Positions 12,898 through 21,972 of a stretch of 64,000 bases of DNA are shown here, piece by piece (within the stretch, counting starts at the first letter, position 1; every line of letters begins with the position of its first letter). The position numbers and the translations under genes were made by a program. The notes beneath the pieces were generated by a model that worked only from the letters and a program-made list of their open reading frames with translations, was not told where the DNA came from and made no database searches. This DNA is from Symsagittifera roscoffensis (taxonomy: Eukaryota > Xenacoelomorpha > Acoela > Convolutidae). The stretch is taken from positions 622,001 through 686,000 of the forward strand of contig NW_026971149.1 of the NCBI RefSeq assembly GCF_963678635.1, in the 5' to 3' direction.

Positions 12898-13603
12898 TGT
12901 TATTGAGATCGGGTTTTTATATTTCGTTTTCTTAGACGCTTCGGGAAATTTTATTTTTTCTCAAAATCTATTTCACAAAATTCAAAAGAGCGATACCAGG
13001 GGGAAATCCGGCCACTCTCCTGTGTGCCTGCATACTCCTCTAGTCTCTTTTACCTTATTCCACTTTCTACGGCCTTCGAAAAAATGATTTTTTTATCTAC
13101 ATTTTCTCAAAAACTGCCGGTCCAAATCTGAGATTTTGGGTTTAACGGATAGAACATAAACGACTGGGCCCAATTTCGTTACACAAAAAGTAATGGCCCT
13201 CGTTTTGAACTTTTTGACTTTTTGACTTTTTGACCATTTCTTGAAACTTTTCGAACTTTCTCAAAAACTACCTGAGGTTTTAGTTTCAACCGAACGAATG
13301 GGTTGTGGATATCTCCCCTTCATTAGCATTCACGCTCAATTTTTTCACACAAAAGGTTATGACCCTCACGAAAGTTGAAAACTACGCACCCAAATCTCAT
13401 GAACAAATTTTTAAGCATATTTCAACCTAACAAGCACTTGTAATTACATCAATGTGTAAGAAAACTGAAGTAATTGATGAAATTAACAGATTTTGAAGCA
13501 TTTAAATTGGTATTTACTTTTCTTTGCTATAGGTATGTTTTTCAAAATACCCTTGCCCTTCCGCATAAATACAAAAAAGTCAAAAAATATCAAACGGGTA
13601 TTT

Positions 13604-13624
13604 CCAGCTTCAGCTGGCCTCTAG
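13604..13624 (+). repeat. Helitron-like 3' terminus 2
   Basis: The hairpin CCAGCTTCAGCTGG, with the only change in its loop, is followed by CCT and CTAG, then T. It is preceded by TCAAACGGGTATTT. Confidence 0.45.
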
Positions 13625-15327
13625 TACAAAATTGGTTTTTGTTTTGTGCCTTTTTTATAATTTTCATTCGCCGAAAGCTAATCATGAGAATATTACGAGA
13701 ATTGAAGTACTAGCGTTTTCCGATAAAAATTTTTTATGCAATTGAATTATTAGCATTTACGGTTTATGGACGTCTAGACGGTCAGCAAAGAATGAAGAAA
13801 TAGGTTCAACGAACCTCATTCACAGAAAACAATTCAACTAAAGAATTTCATTTTAAAAATCAGAGCTTGTAAACAACATGTGCCAAGCTGCCCTTATATC
13901 CAATGCAAGATCCAGTGAAACAAATATATTGACACCATACTAAAATGACAGTTAAATCAGTACAGAAATCAACGAAAAATTTCTCGAAGAGACAGCAAGA
14001 CTTTAAAACAAGGTTCAAACTTGCACCACTGCGATTGGCACATTCTTTTGCGGAGATTCAGTGGGTAGATTTGAATCATATAAGTGACTCAAAACTTACA
14101 ATTAAAAATTCCTGTTTGGTAAAAACAGGTGTTATGAAAAGTTATTGTGATCGGGTTTTTATTTTATTATTTTTTAGACGTTTTACAACAGCAAATTTTT
14201 TACACTTTTCTCGATAAAATTTTTCTCAGAAACTACAGTACCAATTTTCGAGGAAGTAGTACCAATGGAAAGTCCTCCCACTCCCCTTTATGCCTGCATA
14301 ATCCCTAGTCTTTTTTTACCTCAACACACTATCTACAGCATAAGAAAAGTCAACTTCGTCAGTCCCCCTACATGCGCACTTACGCCCAACTTTCTTACAC
14401 AAAAAATCATGAAATCATGACCCTCGGAAATGTCAATTTTTTAAAATTGTTAACCGTTTATTTAAAACTTTTTGACTTTTCTCGAAAACTACCCGCTCAA
14501 ATCGAAATTTTGTTTTCAACCGGAAATACGGGTTGTGGAAGCTCTCTTGATTTTGTGGCTTACTCCTAATTTTCTAACGAGAAAAGTTATGACCATCGAT
14601 AAAGTAGTTTTTGTGACTTTTTGTCCATTTTTTCAAACATTGCGACATTTTTTGAAACTACTCTCCCAAATCTGATAATTTGGTTTCAATAGTTGTAATG
14701 GGTTGTGTTAAGCTTCCCTGTAGAAACAAATACTCTTAAATTTTTTGACTGTTCTCGAAAACAGTCAAAAAGAGATTTTGGTTGCAATGAAAAGAACGTG
14801 TTGTGGGAAGCTCCTCTGCTTGAGCGGTAACGCACAAGTTTTTAAAAAAAATGTTACGACCTCGGAAAAAAAACATTATGAATTTTTTTGACTTGTCTTG
14901 AAATCAACCAGCTCAAATCTGAGATTTTGGAAATAATCAAAAAAGATGTCAGCGAAGCTCACCTGTGCATGTGCTCATGGCCAAATTAAATTTTTTATGA
15001 AAAAAGTCTTGGATATCAGAAAAGTCAATGTTTTGATTTCTTGTCCGTTTTTCGAAACCTTCTGACTCTTCTCGAAAACAATTCAACCTGGTGTTTCATC
15101 GAGTCACCAAGTTGTGGGAATCGCCGTGCATAAGATGTTACGCGTTAATTTTCAAACAAAACAAGTATCTCTGAGGGAAAGTCTCAAAATCAAAAAAACT
15201 TTCCCTCTTTTTCGATAGAGTAACAATTAACGTTTTGGGTGAAGCCCAGTTTTAAAGTTTTTGAAATTTTAGTAATATTTCATCTCGCATCTGTAAAATA
15301 AAATCAAAGTTATTAAACAGGTATTTT

Positions 15328-15348
15328 CAGCTTTAGCTGGGCCTCTAA
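15328..15348 (+). repeat. Helitron-like 3' terminus 3
   Basis: The hairpin CAGCTTTAGCTG is followed by GGCCT and CTAA, then T. It is preceded by TTAAACAGGTATTT. The CTAA end still fits the CTRR rule. Confidence 0.4.
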
Positions 15349-15447
15349 TTCAAACTTACAAACAATAGTAATCGTTACAATAAAAGAAAAACTAGAAAGA
15401 ATTAATAACCGGTCGTTAAACTACTAAAAACTGGGCGTTTATTTCAG

Positions 15448-15642
15448 TGTAACCACACGTTCTGTCAACTCTCACCTGACCAGCTCCCGACCAGGCAGCA
15501 AGAGGAGCACTTCGAGGAGGAGCAGGTCCAGATCTCCCAGGAGCAACATCTCCATGTCAACATCACACGCCACCAGCAGGGGAGGTGGGGGGACAATGCC
15601 TCAGACAAACATGACCGCAGGGGAGACAAAAAGCGTCATGAG
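15448..15642 (+). CDS. Candidate host exon, Ser/Arg-rich
   Basis: The acceptor GCGTTTATTTCAG precedes 15448 and the donor ATGAG|GTTTAAATG follows 15642. One frame is open throughout (codons from 15449). It encodes a basic Ser/Arg/Gly-rich segment including SKRSTSRRSRSRSPRSN. GC content and codon use stand out from the surrounding AT-rich repeats. Two bases are left over at its end and join the first base of the next exon to make an Arg codon in frame. This resembles a head or linker region of a structural or RNA-associated protein. I do not recognise the family. Upstream exons were not found. Confidence 0.6.
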
Positions 15643-15761
15643 GTTTAAATGCTGACACTTGTTGACACATTTAGCTAACAGAAGTACAGCTAAAACTGCA
15701 TAAGTTCGAAGATTTCGTTTATTATGTTTGCAAAAACCTCAACTACAAATTTTTGTTTCAG

Positions 15762-16191
15762 AACTGCCAGTAGTCAGAGCCTGAGCCAGAGTGTAGGAAC
15801 GAAGGAACGGTTGACCTTCCAGAAAAACGAGGACGGTTCCATTGACCTTGGAATGAGAGTGAACAACAAGGAAGTGGTTCTTCACTGGGGTGAAAAGGAC
15901 GATGAGCCAACGATATCGAACAATACTGTCGGTGTTATCAACTCGTCCATGGCAGACAGTTTCGACGAACAACAGTCCAGGAGCGGATACACTCCGAGCA
16001 TAACGAAGATGTCGGTAACTGGATCTGAAAACAAAATATCCGAATCAGAGCACAAATCCATTTTGTCGGGGCTGGAGGATGAAGAAGATGGAGGTAGAAA
16101 CCAATTTAATAGTGAAAACAATTTTGTCGTCAATCCATTAGAAACAAAAATAAAAATCAAAAAAGATAATAACCGGAGCCATTTCGTTTAA
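15762..16191 (+). CDS. Candidate host exon, Ser/Glu-rich
   Basis: The acceptor AATTTTTGTTTCAG lies directly before 15762 and the phase matches the exon ending at 15642. The frame encodes about 140 residues including LTFQKNEDGSIDLGMRVNN and EVVLHWGEKDDEPT, then a Ser/Glu-rich stretch ending SHFV. It either stops at TAA 16189-16191 or is spliced at 16185|GTTTAAGT, the same donor type as the previous exon. The intron before it (15643-15761) is 119 nt. The family is unknown. The mixed hydrophobic and charged composition and good splice context argue for a real gene. Confidence 0.6.
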
Positions 16192-16539
16192 GTATGCTCC
16201 ATGCACTATCTGGATAGGATAATGCTAGTATTGTAAAAAAGGCGAGACGAAAAAAAATATTCGTTAAAAACTGAACTTCTTTGTCAAAATGAAAACATCA
16301 ATTGAAAAAAAAGTCGCGAATACGCTTTTAATATCACTAATCAACCATTCGCTAATTCGGAAAAGAATTGAATGAATATGCGCACTGAGAAGAAAACAAA
16401 AAATGTCATCCGCAATTGTTGTCACAGAAAAATTTTGCTTTAGGAGCTGGTTCTTCCGATAAGAAATAAGCAGACAAATGAAAGTTCGACATTCATTTTT
16501 CCCCCCTAAAAAAACTAAATCCATTCAAAATGAATAAAA

Positions 16540-16605
16540 ACAAAGTTCGACCGGGACTCGAAACCCAAAGCGTAGGGTACAAAGCAAACCGTGCTACCTA
16601 TAGAA
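16540..16605 (-). other. tRNA-derived (SINE-like) sequence
   Basis: Read on the minus strand this has an A-box-like TAGCACGG and a B-box-like GGTTTCGAGTCCC about 30 nt apart, typical of a tRNA-derived Pol III promoter. The acceptor ends do not pair, so it is not a functional tRNA. Confidence 0.3.
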
Positions 16606-16664
16606 AAAATTAGGAGGAGCCTGCAATTTATATAGATCAAAAAATTACTAACTTTGTGTTTCAG

Positions 16665-16693
16665 TCGACAAAAGCTCGGTTAAAATCAAGAAG
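16665..16693 (+). CDS. Possible 29-nt micro-exon
   Basis: The acceptor CTTTGTGTTTCAG precedes it and a consensus donor AAG|GTAAGA follows. If the preceding exon ends at 16185 (phase 0), this codes STKARLKSR plus two bases, and joins in frame to the exon at 17277. The very small size makes it uncertain. Confidence 0.4.
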
Positions 16694-17276
16694 GTAAGAA
16701 AAAATAGCAACCCTTTTAAATCAGCTACCACTCTATAAATTTTTTGGTATGTAATACAAAAAATGCCGCGTCAAGGAGGTAGATGAGTTAATTGTATGAG
16801 AACTTGCATAGGTAGGATTTGTCTTGCAGCAACTGACTTCGAACAATCTTGTTCACATGGAAAATCGGAAACTCCGCCTAATTTCTCAGAATTAGATAAA
16901 CTCAAAAAGACAGTTAAAATAGTAATCTTTGTTGTGCAAATAAAAAGCTGTTCTGCAAATAAATTAGTAAAATATTATATAGAGAGTAAAAATCACCGTT
17001 TAGAATAGAAAACTGAAGAGTTATCAATCTAATTTGTTCATTTCCTATATGGCGTCAGTTAAGCCGCCAGAAGACACTTACTATCTCTCTACTCCTTACC
17101 TCAACTACTGTCAAACCGTTTTTGTCTTCAGCTGCTTCGTCTCAATTCGCAGTTGCTTACAAGAAAAAGATAGCAAACAAAATTTTGAACACCGGTTGAG
17201 CAAAAAATTCGGTCAAAATTTTTTAACTTTACGTCGGGTTTATATGATTTTCCTTCTTTCATAGTTATTTTTGCAG

Positions 17277-17337
17277 GATTCATTCTAAGTTTAGCCAGCT
17301 AGCACAAGACATAAAGAAGACACTTCAAAGCTACCCC
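17277..17337 (+). CDS. Possible host exon
   Basis: The acceptor TTATTTTTGCAG precedes 17277 and a donor CCC|GTGAGA follows 17337. The only open frame reads IHSKFSQLAQDIKKTLQSYP and matches the phase left by the 16665-16693 micro-exon. If the donor is not used, the same frame stays open to TGA at about 17482. No family is recognised. Confidence 0.45.
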
Positions 17338-17449
17338 GTGAGAACGACGTCTCCGAAAACTGCAGCGACACGGACAATCAGCATCCACGAGCTAGCTACG
17401 CCCAACAAAACTTCCCCTAATTTTTTCTTAGAATTCATCACCTTTTCAG

Positions 17450-17576
17450 GAGGGTGCGAAAAGCCACTACCGGCACCTACGTGAACTACAACATACCTGA
17501 TTCAGAGACAAAGAAAACTGAAACGAAAACTGTCAGCAGTTGGGAAGTTTCCACTGTCTACCAAATGGACCACTGA
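17450..17576 (+). CDS. Possible terminal host exon
   Basis: The acceptor CACCTTTTCAG precedes 17450. In phase with the previous exon it would end after 16 residues at TGA 17498-17500. A second frame from 17451 stays open for 41 codons to TGA 17574-17576 and looks more protein-like (TYVNYNIPDSETKK, then SSWEVSTVYQMDH). Which frame is used depends on an exon not identified here. Confidence 0.4.
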
Positions 17577-18134
17577 ATTGAACGCGCGTTTCGGGAAAAC
17601 TAATCACCGCACTCACGGAATTAGAATAGAAACGCGACGACATCATGGGTAACTCAAGACAGATGCTTCGAGAAAACACAATGACGACAACTTCAAAACA
17701 GCAGACGACTGATGTCATTACACTTTAAGCACTACACATCCAATTTGGCTACTCGCAGCCGACATCAGATCACTCGACATCTATTAGTGCGACAATTATT
17801 AGAGCTAACACTACCAGTGAACATCAAGCTAGTGTAGCAACAGGTCGTGCTGCAGTGTAACCCCTGTTGATGCATGGAGCAAGTTGCAAATGGAACGACC
17901 TGTCGCAGCGCTCCCGCAAAGGCGTCACACCCGATGATTTAGCCCCTCGTGGACATCAGTGGACCATACTTGTGACCTGCAGATTCAACGTTTTCCGTAT
18001 ATGAGCAGCATAATGAAGAAACTTGATTTTATGCATCATCCACGGCAATTTCTAACAAAAGCGGCCTTCGTTTGAGCGACATCTCGGGATTTTGAGAAGT
18101 AGCCGAAATAATTTTCCAATCATCGACTGAAAAC

Positions 18135-18475
18135 ATGATGTCCCAAGTATCTCAGATGTCTCTACCACCACAGATCAAGGTTGAACAGTTCAATGGAAAC
18201 CCAAGGAACTGAAAATGATTTGTTTCTTTCAATCAGTAACTCGCAACCAATCAATCTTAGACAATGGAAAGCTGAACAATCTCCAGTCATTGACAACAAG
18301 AAAACCCAGTCAAGCCATTTTTTGATTTGTTTGCAACAACCAACTGTACTCTGCTGCAATTCAGAAACCAATAGGTCATTTTGGACGACCAGATATAATC
18401 ATGTACGACTCCGTTAGTCAACTCCATAATTTCAAGCAGCCGGCAATTCATTGCAGGGCTTCAGCATGAGTTTTT
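18135..18475 (+). pseudogene. Decayed BEL/Pao-like gag fragment
   Basis: The first piece encodes QVSQMSLPPQIKVEQFNGNP. This has the LPP.K...FNG.P pattern typical of the DUF1759-type gag of BEL/Pao elements, which starts the capsid region. After frame changes a second piece near 18378 reads FGRPDIIMYDSVSQLHNF, similar to the '.FG.P..I' segment further along the same gag family. Stops and frameshifts separate them. Only short motifs support the call, so it is tentative. It marks an older retroelement layer into which copy M later inserted. Confidence 0.4.
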
Positions 18476-19522
18476 CTACATTTATCATCATTTGGTTGAA
18501 AATTTGTGAACGTTTATGTTCAAAGACGACTCGAATTCAACCCTATACGTACAATTTGCTGTCTAAAAACTGAAAATCAGCGCTAGCTACAATGACGCAA
18601 CACAGATCATCGGACAGCCCAACCTCATTGCTTTCAACGATCGGATCAGACAATTCGCAGTGCGGCTACTTACAACCGAAGCCGATGAACTACGACTTAA
18701 GCCACAAAAACCATGACTTTAACGACTCAGAAACGCCAACTGATATTTACCATCAACCAACTAGCCTTCTCAACCGACATCAAAAACTGGAATGCCAATA
18801 GCCGACCCACATGCCCTTCGACCGTTAGAATCTACACCTAGCATACTGCAGCTATTATAAGGATTCGTGGCTCTTTTCCAGTTCCCCCCACCTTTCAAAT
18901 TCAATTTTGAAAAGCTTATTTAACGTTGTCATAATGCAATGAAATGTGGCGTGGTGAACAAATCGACAATTCTGAACAGATTTGTTCTTCATACTTAACA
19001 GCGTAACATCACGCATTTAGCCATAATAACACGTAAAACAAACATAAAACTCGGTCATTTGAAAGGGGGAGGGGAAACTGGAAAAGAGCCGGATTCGTTC
19101 TTGGAAGTAAAAAAGAAACTTGTTATGAACACATTTCTGGGGCAAGAACTTCAGATTAATGATTGCCCATCAACACACATGCAGCAAATTAACCCATCTT
19201 CTTCCTTCCAAATTGATTGACGCTCGACTACAACAGTGCCTGCATTTCATCACCAATCAGCAACCCAATCAAGCTACCCAACTACTCACAATACTGCGCT
19301 TCATAGTGGCAACTCACTCGTACATCTCTGCCGGCGACTATCAACCAACGCTGCAAACACATCGACAGTGCATGCTTTTTTGGAAAGTTGATGTCCAAAC
19401 AGCTTTATAATACAGAGGAAAACACTCTTTTTGGAACTACAAGAATCAAAGCGCTGCAAATTGATCCTCACTGGAGAAAATTATGACTCGCGCACCATGG
19501 GAGCAAAAACAATTCCATAAGA

Positions 19523-19793
19523 CCAAACCATTCACGCTTTCACAAAACTAGCAGCTTTCAATCTGCGAAATTTTTATCTAGATATTGACATCAGCGCAGT
19601 AGAAATTTTCAACCTCAACAGTACTTGCAAACAACACGGCCACTTAGACCTCATCGCCTATCCCAATTTCAACGAAAACTTCAAGTGCATCAAACTAGAA
19701 ACATACAGCATTGATACAATTAACCCCAAAGGACAAACAAACGAGATCAGATATTGGTCCGCGCGCAGTGAAGACAGCTTTTGGATGGACTAA
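19523..19793 (+). pseudogene. Decayed coding-like ORF of unknown origin
   Basis: A frame without ATG is open for 90 codons and includes FNLRNFYLDIDISAVEIFNL and CKQHGHLDLIAYPNFNENF. Composition is protein-like, with regular hydrophobic spacing and Cys residues. It may be a remnant of the same BEL/Pao-type element as 18135-18475, possibly its 3' part. No family is recognised. Confidence 0.35.
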
Positions 19794-19818
19794 AGCATGG
19801 CCAAACGAAGGCCAATCG

Positions 19819-19939
19819 TAGAACGAAAAAAAGAGTAAAATAGTGTGTGCATATAAGGCGGCATCAATTGTTTTTCTCGCGCGAGCAAACAGCAAACGAT
19901 CTATAGTGAATTTTCTGTCATCAAGGAATTTTGAAGAAG
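19819..19939 (+). pseudogene. Left half of a frame interrupted by insertion of copy M
   Basis: A frame open from 19819 reaches the GAAG target site and continues in the same frame at 38870-39033 once copy M and one GAAG are removed. The TATAAGGC at 19854 could instead be a promoter, so the coding reading is uncertain. Confidence 0.3.
19936..19939. repeat. Target-site duplication GAAG, left copy
   Basis: GAAG immediately precedes the TG of the left LTR and is repeated at 38866-38869 directly after the CA of the right LTR. Four-to-five-base duplications are usual for gypsy-type integrases. Confidence 0.85.
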
Positions 19940-20349
19940 TGAGTTAGGACCGAGTTGGTTAACTCATAGAGTAATTTCGGATAGGGTACACCGTCTGCTC
20001 GTCACGCTATCTTATTTTCGGCCGGATAGATTCGTGCAACTTCTTAGTCTAATACCGATCCTAATCTTACTCTTATACTATCTAGTCTCAGGTTGTTTAA
20101 CTAGTCTCTGCTAGGCTCAATAGATCTAGGGTATACTGGTTTATTGCGGCTGCTGAAGTGCTCGGGAGAGTCCAACTAATTTCTAAGTTAAATTCAAATC
20201 TCTCTGGTGCTGAAATTACAAGTAACTTCAGCACTTACAAATAAGTGGGTTGTTAGTTAGATGGATCATGATTGGTTAATATTAAATACTTTACATTGGT
20301 AAAATATCTAAATTATCCAATCATAAAATGTAGTTTAGATCAGGTTCCA
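19940..20349 (-). repeat. 3' LTR of copy M (410 bp)
   Basis: It is the same sequence and length as 38456-38865. It begins TGAGTTAGGACC on the + strand, which is the 3' end in element orientation. The palindrome is at 20207-20234. Confidence 0.95.
20207..20234. promoter_or_regulatory. LTR palindrome (copy M, 3' LTR)
   Basis: Thirteen-base arms are centred on AA, with one non-Watson-Crick position (ATTAC against GTAAC). The same structure is in the other LTR at 38723-38750. Confidence 0.55.
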
Positions 20350-20372
20350 CCCATCCGGGTTTTACAGAGTTT
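20350..20372 (-). other. Presumed polypurine-tract region (copy M)
   Basis: The sequence abutting the 3' LTR reads CTGTAAAACCCGGATGGG in element orientation. It is where plus-strand priming should occur, although its purine run is short. A close relative (CTCTGAAACCCGGATGAG) abuts the LTRs at 46014 and 59398. Confidence 0.45.
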
Positions 20373-21882
20373 TTTAGAATAGTTCTTCTGCAATTCGAAG
20401 GATGGATGAAGGACGTTGGTTTTCGGCGAACATCATTTTCTTCCGTTTCCTCTTTGTTAAAGAAGTTCCAGGAAGCTGGAGTTAGAGACATAAGACGTTG
20501 TGTCTTCTTGTGACAACGACTAAGTCTTTGCAACAAACTCAAATCTGATTTCAGAATGGTTGGCTATGTCAGGTTTTTCTGTTCTGCGTGGAGAACTTCT
20601 TTTGTGTCTGATCTAGTTTGGGAATGGCGTGGAGATTGTGCGTGGAGGGGATGCCTGGTTACTCGGATCTGTACGTATACTTGAACATCGAGGTGGTCAT
20701 TGGTCTAGTTCAATGAAGTCCTTTTCTGCGAAGTCAAGTCGTACTCTAAATCCTTTGAGTTGTGATTGTGAGTGGCATATCGATTGTGGTTGGTCATTCT
20801 CTCTCGAGTGTAGTGGGGTCGTTTTGTCTTTAGATGTTCGTCCTTGGTGTTGTATTCTGATCTATGTATTGCACAATGTAATTTATATTTTATAAAACAT
20901 TTATTAGTTTATTATTTTTTAATTATGATTTTTGTTAGTTGTTTTCACAAAAGCTTTTTGTTTTAGTTCGGTTATTTTGAAGAGTTACTCACACTTGAGT
21001 AGCTCTTATTAAAAATAGAGGTGTGGTCACAAAGCGTGGATGTAGCGCGGTGGGTTAGGCCGGCTATAGAGCATGCTCAGGACGTCCTTCCTGGTGGGTT
21101 AGGCCAGGAGTGGGAGTATGATTTCATGCGGTTTTTGTGAGGGGTCCTGTTATGTGACAACGTTTTATGTTGGGTTTGTTGTGGTTTTTCTTATGTTTTG
21201 TTGGTTGTGTCCTTTTTTCAAAAATCAAATTGTTCGTGGTATGGGTTTGTCTTTCGACTTTTTTGTGTTTTATTATTTCTTTCTTAGACTTTATAATAGT
21301 CTTCAAAAGAATAAATTATCCAGTTTTAAACTGGGTTAATCCGGTTTGGGTACCGTTGGTTTCCTTTTCTTAGTCATGCTGTTATTCTATGATTTGTGGT
21401 ATTTAGTAAGCTGCGTTGGTTAGTTTTGTTTAGTATATAATTCCTTTCCAACCGGGTTAAAGGAAAGATCGAAACTTGTTATCGTGTGTTAGAGTTGTTG
21501 AGTGTGAAAACTTGAAACTGAAATTCATTATTTTAAACAATTCTTCGTGGGCGAGCTGTGCGAGTGTGGATAGAATTTCTGTGCGAATGAATGAGAATAT
21601 CAAAAGGTTAGTACTGCATTTGCATTTTATTAAATTACTGCATAGAATTTGGAAATTTACTGCTAGTTATGGGGGAATTTTAAGTTACAAATTTTCATCA
21701 TAATTAAATTTACTGCTTGTGGGGGAAATTTTATAAATGAATTTACTGCATTGATATTAAATTTATAAATTTATAAGTGTAACTGATTAATAGAATTTTT
21801 TAAAATTGTTTGATGAAATTTGCGATTTTTTTTTTTTTGTTTTTGTCTTTTGTGGTTTTTGTAGGTGATTGTCGGATGAAGG
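20373..21882 (-). other. 3' untranslated region of copy M
   Basis: No supported gene. Structured elements include a hairpin at 20981-21006 (AGAGTTACTC pairing with GAGTAGCTCT), GC-rich blocks with two GGTGGGTTAGGCC motifs near 21050 and 21095, and a CCAGTTTTAAACTGG palindrome near 21320. An antisense ORF at 20629-20895 is not conserved in a coding manner. Confidence 0.6.
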
Positions 21883-21969
21883 CTAAAAATCCAAAGAAAA
21901 CATGGATAAAGTATGGTGAGTTTTTTAATATTTTAATTAGTTAGTAATACTCATTTAATTCATACTTAC
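21883..21969 (-). other. Candidate 87-nt intron after ORF3 (copy M)
   Basis: In element orientation the ORF3 TAA is followed by CAG|GTAAGTATG, and 87 nt later TTGGATTTTTAG|CCTTC. Both sites and the exact length match copy P (8787-8873) despite substitutions in between. Confidence 0.55.
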
Positions 21970-21972
21970 CTG

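Larger units (their letters stand above)
12181..15360 (+). repeat. Field of diverged ~150-bp repeats, Helitron-like
   Basis: The same phrases recur many times in the same order: TTTTTGACC...TCTCGAAAACTGC, CCAAATCTGAG.TTTTGG, GGTTGTGG.AGCTCCCC and TTACGCCCAATTTTTTCACAC. This implies old tandem or nested copies about 130-170 bp long. Three places (12877, 13604, 15328) end in a short hairpin followed by CCT and CTAG or CTAA, then T, the usual form of a Helitron 3' terminus. The phrase GTTTTGGGTGAAGCCCAG also appears twice (near 12790 and 15234). No transposase or helicase ORF is present, so these would be non-autonomous. Confidence 0.55.

Noticed and set aside
20629-20895. Antisense ORF in the 3' region of M, also present in P (9851-10225), suggesting an antisense retroviral gene
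   Set aside because: Most of the differences between the copies change amino acids, so the frame is not under coding constraint. Similarity reflects recent common origin.
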